Source of the DNA: CBDBFH01 sp965204775
GTDB taxonomy: Bacteria > Pseudomonadota > Alphaproteobacteria > JAPOUT01 > G958296285
Direction: 5' to 3'
DNA length: 64,000 bases
NCBI GenBank assembly: GCA_965204775.1
Contig: CBDBFH010000028.1
Coordinates: 186,001-250,000 of the forward strand
Shown here: one piece after another, positions 50,721 to 59,780 of the stretch
Layout: each line of letters starts with the position of its first letter
How positions within the stretch are numbered: position 1 is the stretch's first letter
Position numbers and translations under genes: made by a program
Notes under the pieces: generated by a model
Databases searched by the model: none
Told to the model about the DNA's origin: nothing
Seen by the model: only the letters and a program-made list of their open reading frames with translations

Positions 50721-51011
50721 ATGACGAAATCCCAGCTGATCAGACGTCTTGCCCGGGACAACCCCCATCTCCTGCGCGCCGACGCCGAAAAAATCGTTGA
50801 GGTCATCCTGGAAGAGATTGCCGCCGGGCTGGTCCGGCGGGGCCGGGTGGAATTGCGCGGCTTCGGGGTCTTTGCGGTCAAGCGGCGGCGGGCGCAAATG
50901 GCGCGCAATCCGCGCACCGGTCAGCCGGTCGCGGTTGCCGCCCGGCTGCATCCCTTCTTCCGCCCCGGCAAGCATTTGCGCGCCCGCCTCAACCGCGCCG
51001 CCGCGCCTTGA
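50721..51011 (+). CDS. ihfB: Integration host factor beta subunit
   Basis: DNA-bending HU/IHF-family protein. 96 aa from ATG 50721. MTKSQLIRRLARDNPHLLRADAEKIVEVILEEIAAGL, ELRGFGVFAVKRRRAQMARNPRTGQPV and FFRPGKHLRARLN match IHF-beta, including the beta-arm RNPRTG. The 59-nt gap after sppA and the lack of a clear ribosome binding site suggest its own signals. trpF follows 19 nt later. Confidence 0.95.
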   Translation: MTKSQLIRRLARDNPHLLRADAEKIVEVILEEIAAGLVRRGRVELRGFGVFAVKRRRAQMARNPRTGQPVAVAARLHPFFRPGKHLRARLNRAAAP

Positions 51012-51030
51012 AGGGAGGCCGATCAGGCCG

Positions 51031-51708
51031 ATGAGCCAGGCCCACGAGCCCATGAGCGTCGCGGTCAAAATCTGCGGCCTGACCGACCCCCGGAGCGTGC
51101 GCGCCGCGGTGGAGGCCGGGGCCGATTTTCTGGGCTTCAACTTTCATGAGGAAAGCCCGCGCCATCTGCCGGTCTCCTGCGCCCACACTCTGCGCGCGCT
51201 GGCCGGGCGCGCCCGGGCGGTGGCTTTGACCGCCGACGCCGGTGACGCTCTTCTGGCCGAAATTGTCGCGGCGGTGCGCCCCGACCTGCTTCAGCTCCAC
51301 GGCGCGGAAAGCCCGGAGCGCACCGGCGAGATCGCCGCCCGCTTCCGGACTCCGGTGATCAAGGCCCTGCCGGTGCGCGGGGCGGGCGACCTGGCGCGGG
51401 CCGAAGCCTACCGCGCCGGCGCGGCCATGATTCTCTTCGACGCCGCCCCGTCCGCGCCGGGGCGCAGTTTTGGAGGACAGGGCCGGGTCTTCGACTGGAG
51501 TCTGCTCGCCGGGCGCAGCCATCGCCCGCCCTGGATTTTGTCCGGCGGCCTGACGCCCGAAAATGTCGCCGAAGCCTGCGCGATCAGCGGGGCGCGGATC
51601 GTCGATGTCTCCTCCGGGGTCGAGCGCGGGCGCGGGCGCAAGGACCCGCAGCTGATTGCCCGCTTTGTGCGCGCGGCCAAGGCGGCGCGCGAAAGCCGCT
51701 GCCGATGA
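51031..51708 (+). CDS. trpF: Phosphoribosylanthranilate isomerase
   Basis: Tryptophan pathway; isomerises PRA to CdRP. 225 aa from ATG 51031 (GGGAGG about 12 nt upstream); ATG 51052 is an alternative. VKICGLTDPRSVRAAVEAGADFLGFNFHEESPRHL, LLQLHGAESPERT, VIKALPVRG, DAAPSAPGRSFGGQGRVFDWSLL and WILSGGLTPENVAEA plus VDVSSGVERGRGRKD are diagnostic. Overlaps trpB by 4 nt. Confidence 0.96.
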   Translation: MSQAHEPMSVAVKICGLTDPRSVRAAVEAGADFLGFNFHEESPRHLPVSCAHTLRALAGRARAVALTADAGDALLAEIVAAVRPDLLQLHGAESPERTGEIAARFRTPVIKALPVRGAGDLARAEAYRAGAAMILFDAAPSAPGRSFGGQGRVFDWSLLAGRSHRPPWILSGGLTPENVAEACAISGARIVDVSSGVERGRGRKDPQLIARFVRAAKAARESRCR

Positions 51709-52946
51709 GCGCGCGCCCTCCCCTTCCCCGGCGGGCCGACGCTCAGGGCCGCTTCGGCGCCTATGGCGGGCGCTTCGTCGCCGAGACCCTGATGCCTCCG
51801 ATCCTGGAACTGGAAGCGGCCTATGAACAGGCCCGGCGCGACCCCGCTTTTCTCGCCGAACTGGACCGCCTGCTGGCCGATTACGCCGGACGGCCCAGCC
51901 CGCTTTATTTCGCCGAACGGCTCACCGCCGAGGCGGGCGGGGCCAGGATTTACTTCAAGCGCGACGAGCTCAACCACACCGGCTCGCACAAGATCAACAA
52001 TTGTCTTGGCCAGGCGCTTCTCGCCCGGCGGATGGGCAAGCGGCGGATCGTCGCCGAGACCGGGGCGGGTCAGCATGGGGTTGCCGCCGCGACCGTCGCG
52101 GCGCGCTTCGGCATGGACTGCGTGATCTATATGGGAGCCGCCGACATGGCCCGCCAAAAGCCCAATCTCTTCCGCATGCGCCTGCTGGGCGCGCAGGCGG
52201 TCGCGGTCGAGAGCGGCTCGGCCACCCTCAAAGACGCCATGAACGAAGCCCTGCGCGACTGGATCAGCCATGTTGAAGATACGTTCTACATGATCGGCTC
52301 GGTCGCCGGGCCGCATCCCTATCCGGACATGGTGCGCGACTTTCAAAGCGTGATCGGGCGCGAGGCGCGCCGCCAGATCGTCGAACGGGAAGGCCGCCTG
52401 CCCGATCTGCTGGCCGCCTGTGTCGGCGGCGGCTCCAATGCGCTGGGCCTGTTCGACGCCTTTCTGGAGGAGGCGGGCGTTGAACTCCACGGGGTCGAGG
52501 CCGCCGGGCGCGGCTTGACCGCATCCGGACCCGCCGCATCCGGACTCAAGGCCGGCCATGCCGCCTCGCTTTCGGGCGGGCGGCCCGGCGTTCTTCATGG
52601 CAGCCGCACCTATTTTCTCCAAAATGACGACGGGCAGATTCTGGAAGGCCATTCGATTTCCGCCGGACTGGATTATCCCGGCGTCGGTCCGCAGCATGCC
52701 GCGCTGCGCGATGCGGGCCGGGTGCGCTATGTCGCGGTCGGCGACGGCGCGGCGCTGGCGGCCTTCCAGCGCTGCGCGCAGACGGAAGGCATTCTCCCCG
52801 CCCTGGAGCCGGCCCATGCGCTGGCTCATGTTCTGGACCTTGCCCCGAAGATGGCGGCGGAGAAGATCATTGTGATGAATATGTGCGGGCGCGGCGACAA
52901 GGACGTCTTCACCGCCGCCGATCTTCTGGGGGAGCGGATTGAATGA
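51705..52946 (+). CDS. trpB: Tryptophan synthase beta chain
   Basis: PLP enzyme joining indole and serine. 413 aa. FGAYGGRFVAETLMPPILELE, PLP-Lys in ELNHTGSHKINN, AETGAGQHGVAAATVAARF, ACVGGGSNALGLFDAFLEE and LEGHSISAGLDYPGVGPQH. A short Ala/Gly/Ser insertion (GLTASGPAASGLKAGH, about residues 268-283) follows GVEAAGRG; otherwise standard. Overlaps trpF and trpA by 4 nt. Confidence 0.97.
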   Translation: MSARPPLPRRADAQGRFGAYGGRFVAETLMPPILELEAAYEQARRDPAFLAELDRLLADYAGRPSPLYFAERLTAEAGGARIYFKRDELNHTGSHKINNCLGQALLARRMGKRRIVAETGAGQHGVAAATVAARFGMDCVIYMGAADMARQKPNLFRMRLLGAQAVAVESGSATLKDAMNEALRDWISHVEDTFYMIGSVAGPHPYPDMVRDFQSVIGREARRQIVEREGRLPDLLAACVGGGSNALGLFDAFLEEAGVELHGVEAAGRGLTASGPAASGLKAGHAASLSGGRPGVLHGSRTYFLQNDDGQILEGHSISAGLDYPGVGPQHAALRDAGRVRYVAVGDGAALAAFQRCAQTEGILPALEPAHALAHVLDLAPKMAAEKIIVMNMCGRGDKDVFTAADLLGERIE

Positions 52947-53794
52947 GTGCGCCCGCCCGCCTTGCCGCCTGTTTTGCCCGGCTTAAGGAAGCAGGCCGGG
53001 CGGGGCTGGGCGCTTTTGTGACCGCCGGCGACCCCAATCGGGCGGTAAGCATGGAGATTCTTTCAGGGCTGGCCGGGGCCGGGGCCGATCTGATCGAACT
53101 GGGGATGCCTTTCAGCGATCCGATGGCCGACGGCCCGGCGATTCAGGCGTCGAGCCGGCGCGCGCTGGAGGCCGGCTGGACGATGCGCGCCGGTTTTGAT
53201 CTTCTCGCCGGCTGGCGCGCCCGCGACCGGACGACTCCGGTGATCTTGATGGGCTATTACAATCCGATTCACACGCTGGGCCTGGAGGCCTTTGCCCGCG
53301 CGGCGCGGCGGGCCGGAGCCGACGGGGCGATTGTGGTCGATCTGCCGCCGGAGGAAGACGGCGCGTTGCGCACGGCCATGACCGGACAGGGCCTGGAACT
53401 GATTCGGCTGGCGGCGCCCAACAGCAATCAGGCGCGTCTTTCGCGCATTCTCGAAAACGCCGCCGGTTTTCTCTATTATGTTTCGATCACCGGCACCACC
53501 GGCGCGGCGCAGCCTGATCTGGCGGCGGCGGCGGCGCATCTCTCCCGAATCCGGGCGGTGTGCGGCTTGCCGATTGCGCTGGGCTTCGGGATCAAGACCC
53601 CGGCGCAGGCGGCGCAGGCGGCGGGGCATGCCGATCTGGTCGTGGTCGGCTCGGCGCTGGTTGAGATCGTGCGCGGGGCGCTGGATGCGGCGGGCGCGCC
53701 CGCGCCTGACACCGCCGCGCGGGTTTTGCGCGCCGTGCGCGCTTTTTCCCAGGCGGTGCACACCGCCGCTGCGCGGGAGAAACAGGACGCATGA
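52943..53794 (+). CDS. trpA: Tryptophan synthase alpha chain
   Basis: Releases indole from indole-glycerol phosphate and channels it to TrpB. 283 aa. Catalytic Glu and Asp in DLIELGMPFSDPMADGPAIQASSRRAL, then GYYNPIHTLGLEAFARAAR, DLPPEEDGAL, FLYYVSITGTTGA and GFGIKTPAQAAQ. Overlaps trpB and accD by 4 nt, the usual trpFBA-accD-folC run of Alphaproteobacteria. Confidence 0.97.
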   Translation: MSAPARLAACFARLKEAGRAGLGAFVTAGDPNRAVSMEILSGLAGAGADLIELGMPFSDPMADGPAIQASSRRALEAGWTMRAGFDLLAGWRARDRTTPVILMGYYNPIHTLGLEAFARAARRAGADGAIVVDLPPEEDGALRTAMTGQGLELIRLAAPNSNQARLSRILENAAGFLYYVSITGTTGAAQPDLAAAAAHLSRIRAVCGLPIALGFGIKTPAQAAQAAGHADLVVVGSALVEIVRGALDAAGAPAPDTAARVLRAVRAFSQAVHTAAAREKQDA

Positions 53795-54690
53795 ACTGGA
53801 TCAAAAACGTGATTCGCCCCCGAATCCGCCGCGTCTTTCAGAAGAAAGAGACGCCGGGCGATCTGTGGCGCAAATGCCCGTCTTGCGGCTCGATGATTTT
53901 CCACCGCGATCTGGAGCAGGCCTTCAATGTTTGCACGACCTGCGGCCATCACATGCGTCTGGCCGCGCCGCGCCGCCTGGAACTGCTCCTCGACCCCGAC
54001 TCCTGGGAGATTGAAGAGACTCCCGAAGCGCCGCTGGACCCGCTGGGCTTCCGTGACCAGAGGCGCTACCGCGACCGGATCAAGGAAGCCCGCGAGAAAA
54101 CCGGACAGCGTGACGCGGTTCTGCTCGCCCGCGGGCGTCTGACCGGCCTGGATGTGGTTCTGGCGGTTCAGGATTTCAGTTTCATGGGCGGCTCGCTGGG
54201 CGCGGCGGCGGGCGAAGCGATCATCGCCGGGGCGCAGACGGCGCTGGCCGACGCCGCGCCCTATATCATGGTCACCGCCGCCGGCGGGGCACGGATGCAG
54301 GAGGGGATTCTCTCCTTGATGCAATTGCCGCGCACGACCGTCGCCATTCAGTCGCTGCGGCGGGCGGGCCTGCCCTATATCGTCATCTTGACCCATCCGA
54401 CCACCGGCGGCGTCACCGCCTCCTACGGCATGCTGGGCGACGTTCATATCGCCGAGCCGGGGGCGCTGATCGGCTTTGCCGGGCCGCGGGTGATTGAGCA
54501 GACGATCCGGCAGAAACTGCCCGAAGGCTTTCAGTCTTCCGAATATCTTCTGGAGCATGGCATGGTCGATATGGTCGTCCCCCGCGCCGCGTTGCGGGCG
54601 AAACTGGCCGGCCTCCTGCGCCTTCTCCTGCGCCGCCCGGCCTGGGAGGCGGAAGGCGCCACCGCTTCGCCTCTTTCACGGCGCGCATGA
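53791..54690 (+). CDS. accD: Acetyl-CoA carboxylase carboxyltransferase beta subunit
   Basis: Makes malonyl-CoA with AccA. 299 aa. The Cys4 zinc ribbon is C29, C32, C48 and C51 (CPSCGSM ... VCTTCGHHM). The carboxyltransferase domain has FSFMGGSLGAAAGEAIIAGAQTALADAAPYIMVTAAGGARMQEG, TVAIQSLRRAGLPYIVILTHPTTGGVTASYGMLGDVHIAEPGALIGFAGPRVIEQTIR. Overlaps trpA and folC. Confidence 0.97.
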   Translation: MNWIKNVIRPRIRRVFQKKETPGDLWRKCPSCGSMIFHRDLEQAFNVCTTCGHHMRLAAPRRLELLLDPDSWEIEETPEAPLDPLGFRDQRRYRDRIKEAREKTGQRDAVLLARGRLTGLDVVLAVQDFSFMGGSLGAAAGEAIIAGAQTALADAAPYIMVTAAGGARMQEGILSLMQLPRTTVAIQSLRRAGLPYIVILTHPTTGGVTASYGMLGDVHIAEPGALIGFAGPRVIEQTIRQKLPEGFQSSEYLLEHGMVDMVVPRAALRAKLAGLLRLLLRRPAWEAEGATASPLSRRA

Positions 54691-55988
54691 GTCCCGGACG
54701 GGACAGCCGGAGTCTGCTCGACGCGCTCGCCGCCCTTCACCCCCAAAAGATTGATCTCGATCTGGGGCGGATTCGCCGCCTGATGGCCGCCCTCAATCAT
54801 CCGGAACGGCGTCTGCCTCCGGTGATTCACGTCGCCGGCACCAATGGCAAGGGTTCGGTGATCGCCTTTCTGCGCGCCCTGTTTGAGCGCGCCGGGGCGC
54901 GGGTTCATGTCTATACGTCGCCGCATCTGCGCCGCTTCCATGAGCGAATCGCGCTGGCCGGAGACCCCGGCGCCGCCCCGATCAAGGAGGGCGCGCTCGC
55001 CGGGCTGCTGGAAGAATGCCGCCGGGCCAATCGCGGCCAGCCGATCACCTTCTTCGAGATCACCACCGCGGCGGCCTTTCTGGCTTTTGCCCGCGCGCGC
55101 GCCGACTTCCTGCTCCTTGAGACCGGGCTGGGCGGGCGGCTGGATGCGACCAATCTGGTCGCCAGACCCCTGCTCACCGTGATCACGCCGGTCAGCCTGG
55201 ATCATCAGGAGTTTCTAGGCCGCAGCCTGCCGGCTATTGCGCGCGAAAAGGCCGGGATCATCAAAGCCGGATGTCCGCTTCTGTGCGCGGCGCAACCGCG
55301 CACGGCGCGCGCGGCGATCATGCGCGCCGCGGCGGAAAAGGGCGCGCCGGTGTTTCTGGAAAACCGGGACTGGCGCGTGCGGGACGGCGGGGATCACTTC
55401 ACCTATTGCGCGCGGGGCGTCCGGCTCCGCCTGCCCCGGCCCGCGCTGGCCGGCCCGCATCAAATCGGCAATGCCGGGCTGGCGCTGGCCGCGTTTTTGC
55501 GGGCGCAGCCGGCAGAGCCGGACCCGGCCCGAATGGCGCAGGCTTTGCGCAGCGTGGTCTGGCCCGGACGGCTGCAGCGCCTGACCGGCGGACCTTTGCT
55601 GCGTCCGGTCCCGTCAGGCGTTGAGGTCTGGCTGGACGGCGGCCACAATCCGGCGGCGGGCGTTGCGCTGGCCCGCGCCTGCGCCGGGATGAACGCTGCC
55701 GACCCCAAGCCGCTCCACTTGATCTGCGCCATGCGCGCGGTCAAGGATGCAGGGGGATTTCTTGCGCCCTTCAAGGGGCTGGCCGACTGCGTCCACGCTC
55801 TGCGGTTCGAAGACAGGGCGGCGGCGATGAAGCCGGAGGATATCCGCCGCGCCGCCCGCGCCGCCGGACTGGCCTCACGCCTCGCGGCGGGTCCGGCTGA
55901 GGCGCTGGCCGCCATCCGCCCTCCGGCGCGGGTCCTGATTTGCGGCTCTTTGCTGTTGGCCGGGGATGTGCTGCGCGAAAACGCCTGA
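54687..55988 (+). CDS. folC: Bifunctional dihydrofolate / folylpolyglutamate synthase
   Basis: 433 aa Mur-ligase-type enzyme. ATP loop VIHVAGTNGKGSVIAFLRALFE, VYTSPHLRRFHERIAL, FEITTAAAFLAFARARADFLLLETGLGGRLDATNLV, VSLDHQEFLG, EKAGIIKAG, WPGRLQRL and VWLDGGHNPAAG. Overlaps accD; ends 10 bp before the convergent trxA stop. The pattern is standard for FolC. Confidence 0.95.
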   Translation: MSPGRDSRSLLDALAALHPQKIDLDLGRIRRLMAALNHPERRLPPVIHVAGTNGKGSVIAFLRALFERAGARVHVYTSPHLRRFHERIALAGDPGAAPIKEGALAGLLEECRRANRGQPITFFEITTAAAFLAFARARADFLLLETGLGGRLDATNLVARPLLTVITPVSLDHQEFLGRSLPAIAREKAGIIKAGCPLLCAAQPRTARAAIMRAAAEKGAPVFLENRDWRVRDGGDHFTYCARGVRLRLPRPALAGPHQIGNAGLALAAFLRAQPAEPDPARMAQALRSVVWPGRLQRLTGGPLLRPVPSGVEVWLDGGHNPAAGVALARACAGMNAADPKPLHLICAMRAVKDAGGFLAPFKGLADCVHALRFEDRAAAMKPEDIRRAARAAGLASRLAAGPAEALAAIRPPARVLICGSLLLAGDVLRENA

Positions 55989-55998
55989 AGGGCGAGTC

Positions 55999-56325
55999 TC
56001 AGCCGGCCAGCGCCCGGTCGATCCACTCCCTGAGCGCCGCCGCGCCGCGCGCGCCGGTCGTCACCGCCGCCGGCTGGCCGTCCCGGAAGAGCATCAATGT
56101 CGGAATGCTGCGAATCCCGTAGCGCGTCGGCGTTTGAGGATTGTCGTCGATATTGATCTTGGCGACAGTCAGACTGCCGTTTCTTTCGGCGGCAATCTCC
56201 TCCAGCGCCGGGGCGATCTGCTTACACGGCCCACACCACTCGGCCCAGAAATCGACCAGAACCGGCTGACCGGACTGGAGAACATCCTGTTCAAAACTCT
56301 CATCGCTTACGTTTTGGGGGCTCAT
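55999..56325 (-). CDS. trxA: Thioredoxin
   Basis: 108 aa cytoplasmic disulfide reductase. Active site WAEWCGPCKQIAPALEEIA; also TVAKINIDDNPQTPTRYGIRSIPTLMLFRDGQ with the cis-Pro. Located after addA in the leftward reading direction (50-bp gap), the usual folC-trxA-addA arrangement. Confidence 0.96.
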   Translation of the reverse strand: MSPQNVSDESFEQDVLQSGQPVLVDFWAEWCGPCKQIAPALEEIAAERNGSLTVAKINIDDNPQTPTRYGIRSIPTLMLFRDGQPAAVTTGARGAAALREWIDRALAG

Positions 56326-56375
56326 CGCTTTCTTCCGTCCTCTGTCTGCGTCCCTGGGGGCGTTGCACGCTTAAT

Positions 56376-59300
56376 CTAGGAATCGCTGCGGCGGGCGTCA
56401 AGGGCGCGGGTCAAAGCCTGGTCGAGCGCCGGATCGGGCAGGCGAAGCAGAACCGGCCCTGATGTCCACAACAAAAACGCCGCCACCGGGCGGCCCGGCC
56501 AGATCGCGCGGATCGCCGCCCGGTAGAGGGCCATCTGGCGCAAGTCGCGCTCCGGCGTTGCCGTCTTGGGCGCGGGCAGGCCGCTCTTGTAGTCGAGGAT
56601 TGCGATCTCGCCATGCTCCGGCACGCACAACCGGTCGATTCGGCCTGAAATGCGCCATGTCCTGCCGCTTTTTTCATCGCGCAGACCGGCGGCGAAAGGG
56701 GCTTCGCCGCGGGTGCCGGAGCCGAAAAAGCGGGCGAGTTCGGGCCGGGCGAGCAGGGTTTCGATTTCGGCGAAGATCGCGCGCTGCGCCGCCGCCGCCA
56801 GCCCCCGCCCCGGCGCGGACAAAAAGCGCTTCAGCGCGCGCGCGCGCGCCGGAGCCGGAAGGCCCGCCGCCAGATCAAGACCGGCATGAATGATCGCGCC
56901 GCGCCGCCGGGGGTCCAGGCTTGCGCCCGGCCCGGAGGCCGGCGCGCGGTCCGCCGCCGCCCGCCCGCCGGCGCGCGAAGGCCGCAAGAGAGGCGGCGCT
57001 TCCGCCGCCACCGGCGCGGTCTTCGCCCAGCCGGGCAAGGCGCGGGACGCGCGCCGATCTGCGCCGCCTGCCGCCGGGCGCGGCCCTTCGCGCTCCTGTG
57101 CGGGCCCCTCCCCTGGAAGCCGCTGCGCAAGATGCGGCGCGGTCAGATCATGCCAATTGCCTTCCGGGGGGGCGCGTCCGCCGCGATAGCCGCAAACATA
57201 AAGCCGGTTGCGCGCCCGGCTCATCGCCACATAAAGCAGGCGGTGGGCTTCCTCCCTCTCCTGCTTTGCGCGCGCGTCCAGCGCCTGCTGCGCCAGTTCC
57301 GGGCAAAACCGCTTCTCAACCCGCCAGAGCGGAAAAGCGCCCGCCGGGGTGTGGGCAAAAAACACCTCCGGGGCCGGCGCATGGGGCGGAATATCGGGCA
57401 GAAACACGATATCCGCCTCCAGCCCCTTGGCGCTGTGCACGGTCATCAGCCGCACCGCTGCGCCGCCATGATCCATGTCGCGGCTGATCTCGGCCCGCGC
57501 CCCGGTCATCCATTGCAAAAAGCCCTGCAGCGAGGGTGGGTGGGCGCGCTCATAGTCGAGGGCGAGGTCAAGAAATTTGTCGAGCGGATCATTGGCTTCC
57601 GGCCCGGTGTGCGCCAGCAGGGCGCGGCGCATGTTGCGGGCGCTTAAATGCCCGGCGAAAAACTCAAAGGGGGGCGCATAATCGGCCTGCGCAAGACTGG
57701 CGCGCAAGACGTCCACCGCGCGTCCGGCGCGGGGGTCCCGGCCGGCCCGGACCTTGAGCGCCTGCCACAAAGACGCCGCCCCGCGCGTGCTGCGCAAGGC
57801 GGCCAGCGCGATCAAATCTTCATCGCCGAGGCCGCAGACCGGACTCTTCAACAGCGCCGCCAGATTGAGATCGTCTTCCGGCAGCAGACAAAAGCGGCCC
57901 AGCGCCATCAGATCCATCACGGCAATATGCTCGCCGACCACCAGCCGGTCGGCGCCGGCGGCGGCAATCCCGCGCGCCTCCAGCGCCTGCATCATCCGGG
58001 CGATGAACTCGGTGCGCCGCCGCACCAGAATCACAATTTCTCCGGCCTGAACGCCGCCGCGCAGCAGCGCCTGAATTTCTTCGGCAATGTCGGAGGCCAG
58101 CTGCGCCTGCGGCGAGGCGGGCGGGACGTTTTGGGCCGGGGCCTGCCAGGCCTCGATCCCGCCGCCGGGCGCGCTTTCGGCCCGCGGCCAGACCACGGCC
58201 TCGCCGCTTTGGGCGCGAAACGCCTTGTGCCGGATCGGCGCCCCGGCGTCGGTGACGCTGGCCTGCAGCGCCTCTTGCGCGAAAACCCTGTCCACCGCCT
58301 CCAGAATCTGCCGAACCGAGCGATAGGACGTCTCCAGCCGCACCGGCGCGAAAACCGCTCCGGAGGCCGGAATCGTCTTCTCGAAATGCGCGCGCTGTTC
58401 GGAAAAGGCCGCCAGACTCGCGCCCTGAAAGCTGAAAATCGACTGCTTGGGATCGCCGACCGTGAACAGACTGCGCCGCCCCGGGGGTGCGTCGCGCGCG
58501 CCCAGCCCGGCAAAGAACTCGTCGGTAAGCGCGCGGATCACCTCCCACTGGGCGGGGCTGGTGTCCTGCGCTTCATCGATCAGGATATGATCAAGGCCGC
58601 CGTCCAGTTTGTAGAGAACCCAGGCGGCGGCGCGGCGCTCGCACAGGAGGCGGCGGGTTTTTTCGATCAGATCCTCATAGTCCAGCAGGCCGCGCGCGGC
58701 TTTCAGGCGCTCGAACTGGTCGAGAAAGGCCGCCGCCAGATGCCAGAGGCTCTCCGCCGCCTGCGCCATGCGCGCCGCGCCCGCCCGGCGGCAGGCCTGA
58801 AGAATGCGCGCCTGCTCCTGCGCGAGAAGCTGCGCCGCCTCCGGGGCTTTGTCCCCGACTCTTTTTGTCACAAGCTTTTTCCGGGGCGCGCCCGCTTGCG
58901 TCAGCAGGACGGCGCAATAGGCGTCAAAGGCGGCCTCAAAATCATCGCCCTCTCTTGCGGCAAGAAACTTCTCTATGCCGCCGGCTGTTTGCAGATCGCC
59001 GGCGCTGCCGTTGCCGGCCAGTGTTTTGACGGCGCGGGCCAGCGCCGGTCCGGGGGTGGCCTGCAGCGCGGCGCGGATGACGCGGTGCGGGGTCTCGCCC
59101 TCCTCCAGCGACAAAGCGGCGCGCAAGGCCGCCGCCTTTCCGGCAATCGCCTCCCGGCTGGCAAGGCTCCGCCGCCAGACGCTGCGCTGCCGGGCAATCT
59201 CCCTGAAGAGTTTGTCGAACCCCGCCTCGTCCACCTCCCGGCTGACGCGGGCCAGCGCCGCCGCCAGCGCCGCGTCCGCGCCCGGGGCGGCCCGGGCGAG

Positions 59301-59780
59301 AACCGCGTCGCGGGCGGCGCGAAGAATATCGTTTGTCATATGCTGGTCGCTGACCCGGAAATTCGGCGCAACCCCGGCTTCAATCGGAAACCGGGTGAGC
59401 AGATGGCGGCAAAAGCCGTGGATCGTGTCGATCCGCAAACCCTGCGGCGCTTCCAGCGTTCGGGCGAACAGACTGCGCGCCGCCGCGCAGTTCGCCTGAG
59501 CGGGGTTGCGCCCTTCCAGTTCGGCAATCTCCGCCGCCAGCTCGGCCTCTTCGATCACCGCCCAACGCGCCAGACGCTCATGCAGCCGGTTCGACATCTC
59601 CGCCGCCGCCGCATTGGTGAAAGTCAGGCATAAAATCCGCCCCGGCTCGGCTCCCGCCAGCAGCAGCCGCATGAGCCGGTCGACCAGAACATGGGTCTTG
59701 CCGGTTCCGGCATTGGCCGAAACCCAGGACGAATGGCGCGGGTCGGAGGCGGTGCGCTGCTCTGGACTGCGCCCGCTCAT
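56376..59780 (-). CDS. addA: Double-strand break repair helicase-nuclease subunit AddA
   Basis: UvrD-type helicase plus nuclease that, with AddB, resects DNA ends for recombination (RecBCD equivalent). 1134 aa from ATG 59780, chosen because it overlaps the addB stop (ATGA); an upstream ATG at 59813 is possible. Walker A SWVSANAGTGKTHVLVDRLMRLLL; Walker B region ILIDEAQDTSPAQWEVI; TVGDPKQSIFSFQGA; VRLMTVHSAKGLEADIVFLPD; helicase motif VAMSRARNRLYVCGY. C-terminal RecB-like nuclease includes ISGRIDRLCV and IAILDYKSGLP. Confidence 0.95.
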   Translation of the reverse strand: MSGRSPEQRTASDPRHSSWVSANAGTGKTHVLVDRLMRLLLAGAEPGRILCLTFTNAAAAEMSNRLHERLARWAVIEEAELAAEIAELEGRNPAQANCAAARSLFARTLEAPQGLRIDTIHGFCRHLLTRFPIEAGVAPNFRVSDQHMTNDILRAARDAVLARAAPGADAALAAALARVSREVDEAGFDKLFREIARQRSVWRRSLASREAIAGKAAALRAALSLEEGETPHRVIRAALQATPGPALARAVKTLAGNGSAGDLQTAGGIEKFLAAREGDDFEAAFDAYCAVLLTQAGAPRKKLVTKRVGDKAPEAAQLLAQEQARILQACRRAGAARMAQAAESLWHLAAAFLDQFERLKAARGLLDYEDLIEKTRRLLCERRAAAWVLYKLDGGLDHILIDEAQDTSPAQWEVIRALTDEFFAGLGARDAPPGRRSLFTVGDPKQSIFSFQGASLAAFSEQRAHFEKTIPASGAVFAPVRLETSYRSVRQILEAVDRVFAQEALQASVTDAGAPIRHKAFRAQSGEAVVWPRAESAPGGGIEAWQAPAQNVPPASPQAQLASDIAEEIQALLRGGVQAGEIVILVRRRTEFIARMMQALEARGIAAAGADRLVVGEHIAVMDLMALGRFCLLPEDDLNLAALLKSPVCGLGDEDLIALAALRSTRGAASLWQALKVRAGRDPRAGRAVDVLRASLAQADYAPPFEFFAGHLSARNMRRALLAHTGPEANDPLDKFLDLALDYERAHPPSLQGFLQWMTGARAEISRDMDHGGAAVRLMTVHSAKGLEADIVFLPDIPPHAPAPEVFFAHTPAGAFPLWRVEKRFCPELAQQALDARAKQEREEAHRLLYVAMSRARNRLYVCGYRGGRAPPEGNWHDLTAPHLAQRLPGEGPAQEREGPRPAAGGADRRASRALPGWAKTAPVAAEAPPLLRPSRAGGRAAADRAPASGPGASLDPRRRGAIIHAGLDLAAGLPAPARARALKRFLSAPGRGLAAAAQRAIFAEIETLLARPELARFFGSGTRGEAPFAAGLRDEKSGRTWRISGRIDRLCVPEHGEIAILDYKSGLPAPKTATPERDLRQMALYRAAIRAIWPGRPVAAFLLWTSGPVLLRLPDPALDQALTRALDARRSDS